Shown here: positions 42,897-51,547 of the stretch, in pieces
Layout of the letters: the number at the start of each line of letters is the position of its first letter
Numbering within the stretch: position 1 is the stretch's first letter
Assembly (NCBI RefSeq): GCF_000178975.2
Contig: NC_015064.1
Span: forward strand, 2,480,001 to 2,544,000
Length of the DNA: 64,000 nt
Reading direction: 5' to 3'
From: Granulicella tundricola MP5ACTX9
GTDB taxonomy: Bacteria > Acidobacteriota > Terriglobia > Terriglobales > Acidobacteriaceae
The notes under the pieces: generated by a model
Told to the model about the DNA's origin: nothing
The model's input: the letters and a program-made list of their open reading frames with translations, nothing else
Database searches by the model: none
Program-made: the position numbers and the translations under genes

Positions 42897-43113
42897 CTGT
42901 GGTCGTCACCAGTATGGCTCGATCCGTCTTAGAAAGGGTCAGCATATTGTCGTGTGTTACGGGGAGGCGATTGCGGCAGAGATCCCCTTAAAATTTCAGT
43001 AGCGTGTCGTCGAAGGCAAGCACCGCTACGTTAGCGCGGATGATTATCAGTCCCCCCCAGCCTGGCGCATATCCCTCTTCATAACAGGTAGTGCAGATCG
43101 AGACGGCTGTGTC
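42897..43113. other. Gap with no supported gene
   Basis: No ORF with a start and ribosome binding site; stops occur in all frames at short intervals. It contains a C8 run (about 43053). Consistent with decayed accessory DNA. Confidence 0.4.
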
Positions 43114-43150
43114 GTAGTGTCCTAATTTGGACGCCAAATTAAGACACTAC
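43114..43150. repeat. Near-perfect 17-bp inverted repeat
   Basis: GTAGTGTCCTAATTTGG is followed by ACG and then CCAAATTAAGACACTAC, which is its reverse complement with one mismatch. The arms are 17 bp with a 3-bp spacer. It could be a fused pair of insertion-sequence ends, a MITE relic or a strong hairpin. There is no transposase gene next to it and no T-run for a terminator. Confidence 0.75.
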
Positions 43151-43232
43151 CCAGAACTTCGTTCTGTCTTCACTGCTCGCTATGAGTCTACGTTCTCCTT
43201 TTACAGCTCAGTCGCCCTCGGATATTTATGAT

Positions 43233-43400
43233 TTACTCCATCAGATTTAGCGGCAGGCGGGAGATCCCGCGAAGTTCATAGACGGTGCGGCCACCCGTCA
43301 CTGTCATCAGCGCCCGCGCATTGTCCGGGTCAAAAGCGGCGGGATCGGCGGCCATTGCCTTTGCGATACCGTCAGTTCCAACGGATAAGCTGATAAATGT
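43233..43400 (-). pseudogene. C-terminal gene fragment of unknown family
   Basis: A 55-codon leftward frame runs from a stop at 43401-43403 to TAA at 43233. It reads like a real protein end (FDPDNARALMTVTGGRTVYE, then LRGISRLPLNLME) with coding-like GC-rich third positions, unlike the surrounding DNA. It has no plausible start. I do not recognise the family. It is probably the 3' remnant of a deleted gene. Confidence 0.4.
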
Positions 43401-43451
43401 TTACCAGGGTGACGAAGAGAAATAGATGGCCAAGTCAGAGGCAGAGGTAGC

Positions 43452-43589
43452 GTGACCTGCAAACGATGCCGTGTTCCGATGCGGGAGCTAAAGGGTCATG
43501 TCTATCACGGGAAGCGAAAGTTTCGCTGCCCTTTATGCCTAAGGGCAAAGATGAAGAAGCCAAAGAAAAAAGAAGGCTTACACAATTAA
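43452..43589 (+). CDS. Very small zinc-ribbon-like protein
   Basis: A 45-codon frame begins with GTG, preceded by GAGGT at 3 nt. The product has two CxxC knuckles: TCKRCRVPM near the start and RCPLCLRAK after 20 residues, with a His-containing loop (KGHVYHGKRKF) and a basic end (KMKKPKKKEG). The spacing suggests one zinc ribbon that binds nucleic acid. It is too short for routine gene callers. It sits inside the decayed region and could be functional or a remnant. Confidence 0.45.
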   Translation: MTCKRCRVPMRELKGHVYHGKRKFRCPLCLRAKMKKPKKKEGLHN

Positions 43590-43682
43590 GCGTGATCGTC
43601 GCGCCCTGCTATTGGAGCTACCAGGCGAGGCGGTCGATAAGGTAGCCCCTCGAATCGAATTCGCGGTTGCGTTTCCAGCGAC

Positions 43683-43949
43683 ATGAGCAGCGGTGGTTAT
43701 CGGTCAAATCGGAGGAAGAGGAGAGCGGATACACAGTTCGCGCCTTCGCAAATTGTGCGTGCCATCCCTCGTGTTTATCGGTTTTTCGCTCGATGCGAAG
43801 CATGCCAAAGGCTACGAATCCACGCGGCATTCATTAATAGACGGCTTCGAAAAGCGAGTAACAATCCTTTGACCGCAATAGACTTCCAGGGACCAAACTC
43901 CCTTTTTCCTACACTTGAGTGGATTGAGCAGGAATTGAGCCGCGGTTGA
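43683..43949 (+). CDS. Doubtful small ORF
   Basis: An 88-codon frame with Arg-rich sequence and one CEAC (RFFARCEACQRLRIHAAF), ending FPTLEWIEQELSRG. There is no clear ribosome binding site and the overlapping minus frame (43618-43830) is equally open. It may be real because the C-terminal half looks protein-like, but the evidence is weak. The rest of 43590-43995 holds nothing else I can support. Confidence 0.22.
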   Translation: MSSGGYRSNRRKRRADTQFAPSQIVRAIPRVYRFFARCEACQRLRIHAAFINRRLRKASNNPLTAIDFQGPNSLFPTLEWIEQELSRG

Positions 43950-43995
43950 GATTCGGTTGAGGACGACTACTCGCCGAGCGTGGGACAACAGACCC

Positions 43996-44319
43996 ATGCT
44001 ACGGAAACGGATTTCGATACGAATCGAACAGACCGAAGTCACCCTTTCGATTCCAGAGGTTTCCACCCAGGGGCCAGACCCGAAGGGGGCAGCTTCAAAA
44101 AAGCCACCACCCAGGCAGTGTCCCCATTGTGGGTCCCCGTGGCTTCCGAACTTCCGCGACGTACTGAGCACTCTGCGGCTGACACCAGCGCAACTGAAGC
44201 TGGCCGCGAACGAAGGAAAGCTGCACCTCTTATGTTCTTCCGACAACGAAGTGTGGGTCTGTGAACGGTCTATTCAAAAGATGAGGGATGAATGCAGCCC
44301 TTCCAAACTTCAGCAGTGA
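43996..44319 (+). CDS. Hypothetical protein with a CPHCG motif
   Basis: From the ATG at 43996 the protein has 107 residues. The N-terminal RKRISIRIEQTEVTLSIP looks like a beta hairpin, then a Pro/Lys-rich linker leads to QCPHCGSPWLPNF (half a zinc knuckle), helices LTPAQLKLAANEGKLHLLC and SSDNEVWVCERSI, so four cysteines could bind a metal. No ribosome binding site stands out. It lies 276 nt upstream of the SBBP surface-protein gene on the same strand. Family not recognised. Confidence 0.5.
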   Translation: MLRKRISIRIEQTEVTLSIPEVSTQGPDPKGAASKKPPPRQCPHCGSPWLPNFRDVLSTLRLTPAQLKLAANEGKLHLLCSSDNEVWVCERSIQKMRDECSPSKLQQ

Positions 44320-44339
44320 TGCTCATAGGAAAAACAAAA

Positions 44340-44468
44340 ATGCTCGACGAACTGTTCTCTTCTCAGTCACCGCGGGCCTTCTGGCGGGCCTTTCGCTCTG
44401 GCTACCTCTCGACCTGCTCCAGCGCCTTATCAGGAATGACTGCAGGCGTAACTAGAAAAATTGAGTGA
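44340..44468 (+). CDS. Possible 42-residue ORF
   Basis: ATG at 44340, with AGGA about 10 nt upstream, opens a 42-codon frame (MLDELFSSQSPRAFWRAFRS and a Ser/Thr-rich end). There is no signal peptide or domain. It lies in the 276-nt leader between the CPHCG gene and the surface-protein gene. Evidence is weak. Confidence 0.2.
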   Translation: MLDELFSSQSPRAFWRAFRSGYLSTCSSALSGMTAGVTRKIE

Positions 44469-44595
44469 CGCCGGTATCCCGGAAAGATTGTCGATTGCTC
44501 TTCGGATTAGAAGACGCTCTGAGTCGATTCAGTTTCAGTAACCGAGGGGCGCAGCCGCTGCTGCCGACCCTGATTTCATTTTCAGGAGTTTTGTG

Positions 44596-47500
44596 ATGAA
44601 TTTCTATCCTCGTTCCCTCGCCTTCGTTCACAGCATCTTGTTGATGTCCATTGCGCTTTTCTGCGGGGTTGCGTCCTCACAGACCGCGGCATCTTCCCCA
44701 TCACGCGAAACGATGAAGCGGATGTTGTTACGCCAATCCCTCCACTTTGAAGCTACGGCGGATGGCGGTATGTCCAGTCGCGGCATGGGTCGCAAAGTGA
44801 GGATTGATGGTGGAGGCGCTGTCATGTTTGGCGAACGCGACAAGGGCGCTGTTTCCGTGGTACTGGACGGAGCGAACTCACACGCCACGCCAGAAGGGCG
44901 AGACCTGCTCACAGTTCAGAGTAACTATCTGCTTGGCAACAAGCCCACACAGTGGCGGACAGGTGTAAGCCAGTTCGGCAGAGTGCAGGTATCGGCGGTT
45001 TATCCCGGCGTGGACCTTGTGTACTACGGCAATGGCGAGCAACTGGAACACGACTACCTGATTGCCGCGAACGCAGATCCTGGGATGATCCGGATGAAGT
45101 TTCGCGGCGCTTCGCCTCGGCTCGATGGCAAGACCGGTGAGTTGGTTCTGAAACAGCCCGACAGCTCCGAAGATGCCATCCGGATGGAGCGACCGGTGGC
45201 CTACCAGCTATCTGAGGGCGGCACGCGACAGGGTGTCATGGCGAGCTATCATCTAGGCGCGGACGGCGACGCGCAGTTCACGTTAGGCAGCTACGATCAT
45301 GCGCGCCCGCTGGTGATCGACCCGGTGATCGTCTACGGCAGCTACTTCGGCGGCAAGTATACCGATTCGATTGTTGATCTCAAGGTGGCCGGTGACGGCA
45401 GCCTTTTCCTGCTATTGACCACGGATTCGACAGACCTGACTATGCCCGGCGCGACCGCTGGAGCCTGTATCGGTAAGTGCGGTCCGGCGAATGCGGATGG
45501 CGGCACATCCACCGCGCCAGATATGTACGTCGTGAAGTTCGACCCCACCTTCCAGCAGCCGCTCTTCGCGACGTACCTCGGCGGCAGCGGCAGCGATCAG
45601 GCTTATAACCTCGCGCTGGATACGGACGGCAGCATTTACGTGGCCGGCGCCACGCAAAGCACGGACTTTCCCATCGTGAACGGGTATCCCGGCGGAGCAC
45701 CCGCGGGAGGCAAGACATCCGGCACACTGACGAAGCTGTCTGCGGACGGCTCGATGATCCTGTATTCCACGTTCATCGGCTACGGCAGGCCATCGGTAAA
45801 CTACGCCCCGCCGGTTATGGCCACGGCGAACAACGGCATCGTTTACGTGATCGGGCAGTCCGGGGCCTCGGATCTGGCATTCATCTGGCAGAAGAATTCT
45901 CTCTTCCATATCGCTGTAGACTTTCTCGCGCAGCTCGATACAACCAAGACCGGAACGGATTCCGTCGTCTACGCGACCTACGTAGGCGACAGCATTGACG
46001 GCGCGAACGTCGTCACTCTTAGCTCGCTGGCGTTGGATTCGAAGGGCGATGTCTGGCTCTACGGCTCGACCCACGACAATATGTTTCCGACCACGGACGC
46101 CAGCGCGCTGGAGCCTCAGTGCAGGTCGACCCCCTGCGACGCCACCTTCCTGATGGAGATTGATCCCACCGGCTCCACGATTCCCTATGCCACGTACTTG
46201 GGAGGAGTCGACGGCGCCTCCAACGTGTATATCTATCCCCGCGATATCGTGATCGATCCCTCCGACAACGTCTACGTCTCCGGCTATACCAGCCAGGCCG
46301 GATTCCCCACCCTGAACGGTTATGAGATCGCCATCGACGGCAACCAGGCGGGCTACATCAGCAAGCTCAGTCCGGACGGCAAGACTCTACTCTATTCGAC
46401 CTACGTGCCGGTAGGCGTGGAGATCGCGGTCTCGACGAAGGGGCTATTGGCCTTCACCGGCGTCGCCGGATCGGGCTTTCCGGTGAAGAATAACCTGCAG
46501 ACTCCGCAACTTTCTCCTAACGTGTACGACGTCGTCTTTGGCCTGATCGATACCACCCAGTCCTTCGACAGTTCGTTGTTGGTATCGTCCTTCCTGGGAT
46601 CAACCCAAGGAGCCACCGTGCCAGAGCGTGTATATCTTTCGCCCACCGGCCCGATTCTGATCGTGGGCACGACCAGCGCAACCGATCTTCGGATCGTCAA
46701 TGGTTATCAGGTGACCCGCAGCGGCGGGACGTCCGACGGCTTCATCACCGCCATTGATCCAGGCATCCTGACTCTAACGCCGTCGACCCTCACATTCCCA
46801 TCGACCAGCATCGGATCGACCAGCGTCGCCATGACCGCGACGCTCTACAACGGCACAGCCAAGAGCGTTGAATTGGCCCAAGGCAAGCTCTCGAACAGCA
46901 CGGACTTCGCCCAGACCAATAACTGCGCCATCCTCTCTCCGAAGGCCAGTTGCACGATCAACATCACGTTTACCCCAATGTCGGCTGGAACGCTGACCTC
47001 AACGTACACCACCGGAGATCTCGACTTTCCAAACAACCCGCTCACCATCGCGTTGACGGGAAACGCCACCGGCGCAACAGTGACACTTTCGCCCACCGCG
47101 CTCGACTTCGGCATGGTTACCGACGGCACAACCACGACGCAGTCTGTCACGCTTACCAACGACTCCACCACAGCGCTCCCCGTCACCGGTGCCGTCGTAG
47201 CTGGTACAGGATTCGCCCTGTCCGGCAACACCTGCGGAGCCTCAGTCGCGGCTGGGGCAACGTGCCAGTTTGCCATCACGGTAGCTCCCACAGCCCCGAG
47301 CCCCTACGCTGGCACGCTGACCGTGACAGACGGCTTTGGAACGCAGATTGTGCAACTTACGGCGACCGGCGCCGCAGCGCCCGCTGCCGGCTCCGACACG
47401 CTGTCACCGGCAAACCTCGACTTCGGCGTCGTCCCGGTGGGAACGGTTGCGACAAAGCTTGTGACCTTCACGAACGGTAGCGATGCGACCATAGCAATCT

Positions 47501-48861
47501 ACACCAACGTAAATTCCAACAACGCCTTCAGCGTGACCGCCACCACCTGCTTTATCAGCGTTCAACCGCATGCCTCCTGCACCTTGACGTTGCAGTTCGC
47601 CCCAACATACACGTCAACGCAGACAGAGACCTTCCAGGTAGTGGACAAGGTCTCCAATCCAACCATCAACGTCACGGGAACCACCTTTATCGTGTCGCCT
47701 CAGGTCACGCTGACGCCGAATCCTCTCATCTTCAAGGATATTCCCCAGAATCAACAGACGATACAACTGATCACGGTGACAAACAATTCGACCTTCCCGA
47801 TCTCGTGGCAATTTGGCAATGTAACGCTCACTGGCGGAACCCAGGGCTTCGTCCCGGATAACGGCACACTTGCAACCTGCCGGGACAACGGCAATGGGGG
47901 CACCACTGTCGCTGCCGGCGGCAGTTGCCAGTATGGGATCGGCTTTCAGGGAAATATCGCAACTGATACCTCGGAGACCGCAATACTGACAATCCCCTAC
48001 ACGCTGCCGGGAAGCACATTCCAGTATGGGGCGTCTGTAACCTTGACTGCGAACGTGGTTACGCCTGCCGCGGCCACTGTAACGCCAAAAAATATTCAGT
48101 TCCCAGCCACGGCCGCTGGAAGCAAGAGCCCGGCACAAATCGTCACCGTGAGTAACAGTGGCGAAGCGCCGCTTGGGTTTACCAGCGCAACCTTCACCGG
48201 CGCTAATCCGACGGCGTTCACGCAGACGAGCAACTGCCCATCGGCTATCGCCAAGAACGCCTCTTGTCAGATATCGGTCACCTTCGGTCCCGATGCCAGC
48301 ACCAACGAGTTCACCGCCAGTCTCGACGTGAAGCTCAGCACCGGTGACGTGAGCGTGACGCTCAACGGCGGCACCAGCCCCATGGACTTCGTCGTGACAT
48401 CTCCCACCGGAACGCAGAACGGCAACAGCAGTCCAAGCTGGCTGATCAACATTGCGCCACTGACCGCAAGCATCGGCTTCAACCAGCCGATCACCTTCAC
48501 GGTCAGCAGCCTCGATCCTTCCTATGGGACTCCAACCTTCACCCCGTCCACAGTGACGCCGAATGGAAGCTCGGTCAGCACCACCTTGACGCTCACGAAT
48601 CCACAGCAAGTCATGATGAAACGGCCACCATTCAACTCTCGCCAGGGATGGCCTGTCCTCGCATGCTTCGCGCTGTGCTTACCGTTTGCCTGGAAACTCA
48701 AACCGATCCGCAATCGCAAAATCCTGCTCTTCCTGCTGTGCAGCCTGGCGGGAGGGCTCGTGTTGAATGGCTGCGGTGACGACCCACCGGCCATCGTTTT
48801 TACCGTCAATGCAACGAGTGGATCGATCAGCCACACTGTCAATCTGACCCTGCAACCATGA
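44596..48861 (+). CDS. Giant SBBP-repeat / choice-of-anchor-D surface protein
   Basis: The ATG at 44596 (AGGAG upstream) gives 1,421 residues. Signal peptide first (RSLAFVHSILLMSIALFCGVASSQ). Residues about 35-240 match the DUF7948 region common before SBBP repeats (YPGVDLVYYGNGEQLEHDYL). A beta-propeller of SBBP repeats follows to about 720 (FATYLGGSGSDQAYNLALDT, DIVIDPSDNVYVSGYTSQAG). Then come about five choice-of-anchor-D/HYDIN-type Ig domains (LDFGMVTDGTTTTQSVTLTN, CTINITFTPMSAGT). The end has a hydrophobic segment, KLKPIRNRK, a second one ending VLNGCGDD, and a short beta tail. It is probably displayed on the cell surface. It overlaps lnt by 4 nt. Confidence 0.88.
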   Translation: MNFYPRSLAFVHSILLMSIALFCGVASSQTAASSPSRETMKRMLLRQSLHFEATADGGMSSRGMGRKVRIDGGGAVMFGERDKGAVSVVLDGANSHATPEGRDLLTVQSNYLLGNKPTQWRTGVSQFGRVQVSAVYPGVDLVYYGNGEQLEHDYLIAANADPGMIRMKFRGASPRLDGKTGELVLKQPDSSEDAIRMERPVAYQLSEGGTRQGVMASYHLGADGDAQFTLGSYDHARPLVIDPVIVYGSYFGGKYTDSIVDLKVAGDGSLFLLLTTDSTDLTMPGATAGACIGKCGPANADGGTSTAPDMYVVKFDPTFQQPLFATYLGGSGSDQAYNLALDTDGSIYVAGATQSTDFPIVNGYPGGAPAGGKTSGTLTKLSADGSMILYSTFIGYGRPSVNYAPPVMATANNGIVYVIGQSGASDLAFIWQKNSLFHIAVDFLAQLDTTKTGTDSVVYATYVGDSIDGANVVTLSSLALDSKGDVWLYGSTHDNMFPTTDASALEPQCRSTPCDATFLMEIDPTGSTIPYATYLGGVDGASNVYIYPRDIVIDPSDNVYVSGYTSQAGFPTLNGYEIAIDGNQAGYISKLSPDGKTLLYSTYVPVGVEIAVSTKGLLAFTGVAGSGFPVKNNLQTPQLSPNVYDVVFGLIDTTQSFDSSLLVSSFLGSTQGATVPERVYLSPTGPILIVGTTSATDLRIVNGYQVTRSGGTSDGFITAIDPGILTLTPSTLTFPSTSIGSTSVAMTATLYNGTAKSVELAQGKLSNSTDFAQTNNCAILSPKASCTINITFTPMSAGTLTSTYTTGDLDFPNNPLTIALTGNATGATVTLSPTALDFGMVTDGTTTTQSVTLTNDSTTALPVTGAVVAGTGFALSGNTCGASVAAGATCQFAITVAPTAPSPYAGTLTVTDGFGTQIVQLTATGAAAPAAGSDTLSPANLDFGVVPVGTVATKLVTFTNGSDATIAIYTNVNSNNAFSVTATTCFISVQPHASCTLTLQFAPTYTSTQTETFQVVDKVSNPTINVTGTTFIVSPQVTLTPNPLIFKDIPQNQQTIQLITVTNNSTFPISWQFGNVTLTGGTQGFVPDNGTLATCRDNGNGGTTVAAGGSCQYGIGFQGNIATDTSETAILTIPYTLPGSTFQYGASVTLTANVVTPAAATVTPKNIQFPATAAGSKSPAQIVTVSNSGEAPLGFTSATFTGANPTAFTQTSNCPSAIAKNASCQISVTFGPDASTNEFTASLDVKLSTGDVSVTLNGGTSPMDFVVTSPTGTQNGNSSPSWLINIAPLTASIGFNQPITFTVSSLDPSYGTPTFTPSTVTPNGSSVSTTLTLTNPQQVMMKRPPFNSRQGWPVLACFALCLPFAWKLKPIRNRKILLFLLCSLAGGLVLNGCGDDPPAIVFTVNATSGSISHTVNLTLQP

Positions 48862-50492
48862 CGATGACACGGGCAAAGATCACATCGGCGCGTGAACTGC
48901 CAGCGGGGTCCAGTCTTGCATTGGCCACGCTGGCAGGATGCCTCTGGTTTCTCAGCGCGCCGCCCTTCCGGTTTGCCGGTGGCGCCTGGATCGCGATGCT
49001 CCCGTTGATGTTCGTTCTGGACCAGACACTCTCCTTTCAAAGGGCCGTGTGGTTCAGCAGTTGGACCGGGCTGGTTGGAAATATGGGAGGCTTCTACTGG
49101 CTGTTCCAGACCATCCGGCGATTCGCACACCTGCCATGGCCGATCGCCCTACTCCTCTTCCTCGCCATCTGCCTGTATCAGGGTCTGACCTTCACCCTGT
49201 TCGGAGCGGCAGTCCACTTCGCAAGGCATCGCCGGACCATCCCCATGGCGCTCCTCGCTCCGTTGGCTATGGTGACAGCCGAGTGGATCGAACCCATGGT
49301 CTTCCCCGACAGTCTCGCGATCACACAAGCGTGGCATCCGTTGGTCATCCAGATAGCCGACATCACAGGCCCACTCGGGGTGTGCGCGCTGCTGCTGCTC
49401 ATCAACGGCGCGCTGTATGACCTGATCGTCTCCACGCGCCGGGCAGTTGTGCCAGCCGTCATCTCAGCGATGATCCTCATCGCATCTCTGCTCTATGGAG
49501 CGATCCGCATCCGTCAGGTGGACGCAATCTCCAACGCCGCCGCCAAGCTGCGCGTGGGTATCGTCCAGCCGAACTTCGCTCACACCGAGAAGGGTTCCCA
49601 AAACCCGCAACCGGCATCGGAGCGCCTCGCCATCCTGCAGGAGCAGTCGCGAGAGCTAGAAGCAGCAGGTGCGCAGCTGATCGTCTGGAGCGAAACAAGC
49701 TACCCCTTCGCACTGCAACGTCGCAAGGGGGTCGTAGCGGTCGATCCATCGCCGGCGATCATGCGGGGCTTCCATACACCCGTCATCATCGGAGCCAATA
49801 TCAGCGATACGGCGGCGCAAAAGCACTTCAACTCTGCGCTCCTGGTGGATCGTGGCGGCAACATCGCAGGCGTCTACGACAAGGTCAGATTGATGAACTT
49901 CGGCGAACGTATCCCAGCAGGCGAAATCCTGCCATGGCTCACCGACCTGCTGCCGCGAGACTACGCCCGCTTCACTCCTGGAAGCACGGCAACTCCCCTG
50001 CCCTTTAGGAATGACGATGGAACGGTCCTGAGACTGGGAACTTTCATCTGCTTCGAAGACATCCTGCCGGACTTTTTACGCCTCGTCGGAGCAAACCACC
50101 CACAGCTTCTGGTTAACCTCACCAACGACTCATGGTTCGGCGACACATCCGAGCCCTGGGAGCATCTGGCGCTCTCCGTCTTCGCTGCGGTCGAGCAACG
50201 AACCGCGATGGCAAGAAGTGTCAACTCCGGCGTCTCAGCCTTCATCGACGCCAACGGACGCGTACTTCAGAAGACCTACGCCGTTGATCCCTCTCTTCAT
50301 TCGCAGCCGGCGAGCCACATGCTGGCGACTCTACCCCTCATCGAAGGCGGACATACTTTCTACGAACGAGGGGGGCATCTGTTCGGCGGCCTATGTTCGT
50401 TGTGCTTGCTACTGCTCTTAGCAATTCCACCATGCGTCAAGCATCTTCGCCACATCGCAACTCTGCGCGGCCTTGATGTGGAATGTTCTTGA
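48858..50492 (+). CDS. lnt: Apolipoprotein N-acyltransferase
   Basis: The 544-residue inner-membrane enzyme adds the third acyl chain to the N-terminal Cys of lipoproteins. Six or so helices are followed by a periplasmic nitrilase-fold domain with the catalytic triad visible: Glu in IVWSETSYPF, Lys in VYDKVRLMNFGERIP and Cys in LGTFICFEDILP. NLTNDSWFGDTSEPWEHLALSVFAAVEQRTAMARSVNSG is the conserved C-terminal block. The start codon overlaps the surface-protein stop (ATGA), so it is translated with that gene, an unusual partner. The remaining unexplained part is the final hydrophobic helix plus a short Cys-containing tail. Confidence 0.93.
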   Translation: MTMTRAKITSARELPAGSSLALATLAGCLWFLSAPPFRFAGGAWIAMLPLMFVLDQTLSFQRAVWFSSWTGLVGNMGGFYWLFQTIRRFAHLPWPIALLLFLAICLYQGLTFTLFGAAVHFARHRRTIPMALLAPLAMVTAEWIEPMVFPDSLAITQAWHPLVIQIADITGPLGVCALLLLINGALYDLIVSTRRAVVPAVISAMILIASLLYGAIRIRQVDAISNAAAKLRVGIVQPNFAHTEKGSQNPQPASERLAILQEQSRELEAAGAQLIVWSETSYPFALQRRKGVVAVDPSPAIMRGFHTPVIIGANISDTAAQKHFNSALLVDRGGNIAGVYDKVRLMNFGERIPAGEILPWLTDLLPRDYARFTPGSTATPLPFRNDDGTVLRLGTFICFEDILPDFLRLVGANHPQLLVNLTNDSWFGDTSEPWEHLALSVFAAVEQRTAMARSVNSGVSAFIDANGRVLQKTYAVDPSLHSQPASHMLATLPLIEGGHTFYERGGHLFGGLCSLCLLLLLAIPPCVKHLRHIATLRGLDVECS

Positions 50493-50533
50493 TCAGTACT
50501 GACAAACTTGCGCGACATCCTTAAATTTGTTCA

Positions 50534-50632
50534 TTAAGAATGATTACCCACTGGGTCCCGCGCTTGTATCCCCAAAATGATCATGATGATGATGACGAGG
50601 GCGATAATCCCGCTTCTCGCGAACGCCGAGAC
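50534..50632 (-). other. In-frame hydrophobic extension after the ctaG stop
   Basis: Directly after the TAG of ctaG the same frame continues for 32 codons with no start codon until an ATG in mid-helix, encoding VSAFARSGIIALVIIIMIIL then GIQARDPVGNHS and TAA. It is one clean transmembrane helix with a polar end. It could be a small membrane protein starting at a non-standard codon, the old C-terminus of CtaG cut by a stop mutation, or a read-through extension. Confidence 0.3.
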
Positions 50633-51532
50633 CTACGGATTCTTGAGGTCTCTAACGATTCGTGCGGGTTCACGCTCATACAACTGGCTGCTCTTCCGCT
50701 CATCTCTACTCCCGCCGCTCAGCATGCGCGCAGCCAGAACGAGCGCGGGCAGCAGGAACGCCATGGAGCCAAAGACCCACATGATGGACGCGCCCACCTG
50801 CTGATCCATCAGGGGGTCCATGCCGAGTGGGTTGGTGTGGTTGAGGTAATAAGCGTAGACCGGATGGCCGATGAACGCGAGTGTCGCGGAAAGCCCGGTG
50901 TTGACGAAGTCTGCGCTTAGCAGATAAGCGAGAAAACCCCAGCTTGCACTCCGCGCGGTTGCCGGCCATGGCCGCAGCAGGATCCACCAGAAGCCGAGAG
51001 ATGTGGCAAGGAAGCAGATGTGCTCGAAATCATGCCAGCCTTCATGCTCCAGCGCGAAGTCATACGCCTTGGGGAGATGCCATAGGAGCAGGGTGGCATT
51101 CATGAGTAGCCATGCGACCAGAGGCGAATCGAGCCAGTGCAGCACGGCGCGTATGAGTCGCGAACGGAGCAGCGGGTGCACGAGCGAGCGTCGCAGCCAG
51201 AGCGGAAGGCCGCGCAACATGGGGACAACGGGCCAGCCGATCAAGACCAGGGGCGGGACTGCGGACATGAGCAGAAGATGCTCGATCATGTGCGCGGTTA
51301 GCACGGTATCGGCCAGCTCTTCAAGCGGCGACGCCAAGGCCAACCAGAGGACCAGGATTCCCGCGCAGAAAGAGGCTGCGCGCAGTGATGAAAAGGTTGG
51401 GCGTGTCCTGCGCAGGAGAGAGAAGCCACGCAGGTAGAGGGCGATCGTAAGGATGCAAGTGGCCGTCAGAAAGAGCGGGGGGGTCCAGTCGCCGATAAGA
51501 TCCGGGCTGGTGATCAAGACGGCCGAGATCAA
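50633..51532 (-). CDS. ctaG: Cytochrome c oxidase assembly protein (CtaG/Caa3-CtaG type)
   Basis: A 299-residue integral membrane protein with about seven helices, of the caa3-type CtaG family (not the Cox11 type). Motifs: TAHMIEHLLLMSAVPPLVLIG with the conserved His pair, LLWHLPKAYDFALEHEGWHDFEHICF and GFWWILLRPWP. It helps copper insertion into the caa3 oxidase. It is the last gene of the leftward respiratory operon, 15 nt after the cytochrome b gene. Its frame is followed by an unusual hydrophobic extension after the stop. Confidence 0.9.
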   Translation of the reverse strand: MISAVLITSPDLIGDWTPPLFLTATCILTIALYLRGFSLLRRTRPTFSSLRAASFCAGILVLWLALASPLEELADTVLTAHMIEHLLLMSAVPPLVLIGWPVVPMLRGLPLWLRRSLVHPLLRSRLIRAVLHWLDSPLVAWLLMNATLLLWHLPKAYDFALEHEGWHDFEHICFLATSLGFWWILLRPWPATARSASWGFLAYLLSADFVNTGLSATLAFIGHPVYAYYLNHTNPLGMDPLMDQQVGASIMWVFGSMAFLLPALVLAARMLSGGSRDERKSSQLYEREPARIVRDLKNP

Positions 51533-51547
51533 TGCATCTCCATGCGG

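Noticed and set aside
41965..44595. Genomic island with attachment-site repeat at ssrA
   Set aside because: I looked for a second copy of the ssrA 3' end (ccgcctccacca) and an integrase gene and found neither, so only decayed DNA is claimed.
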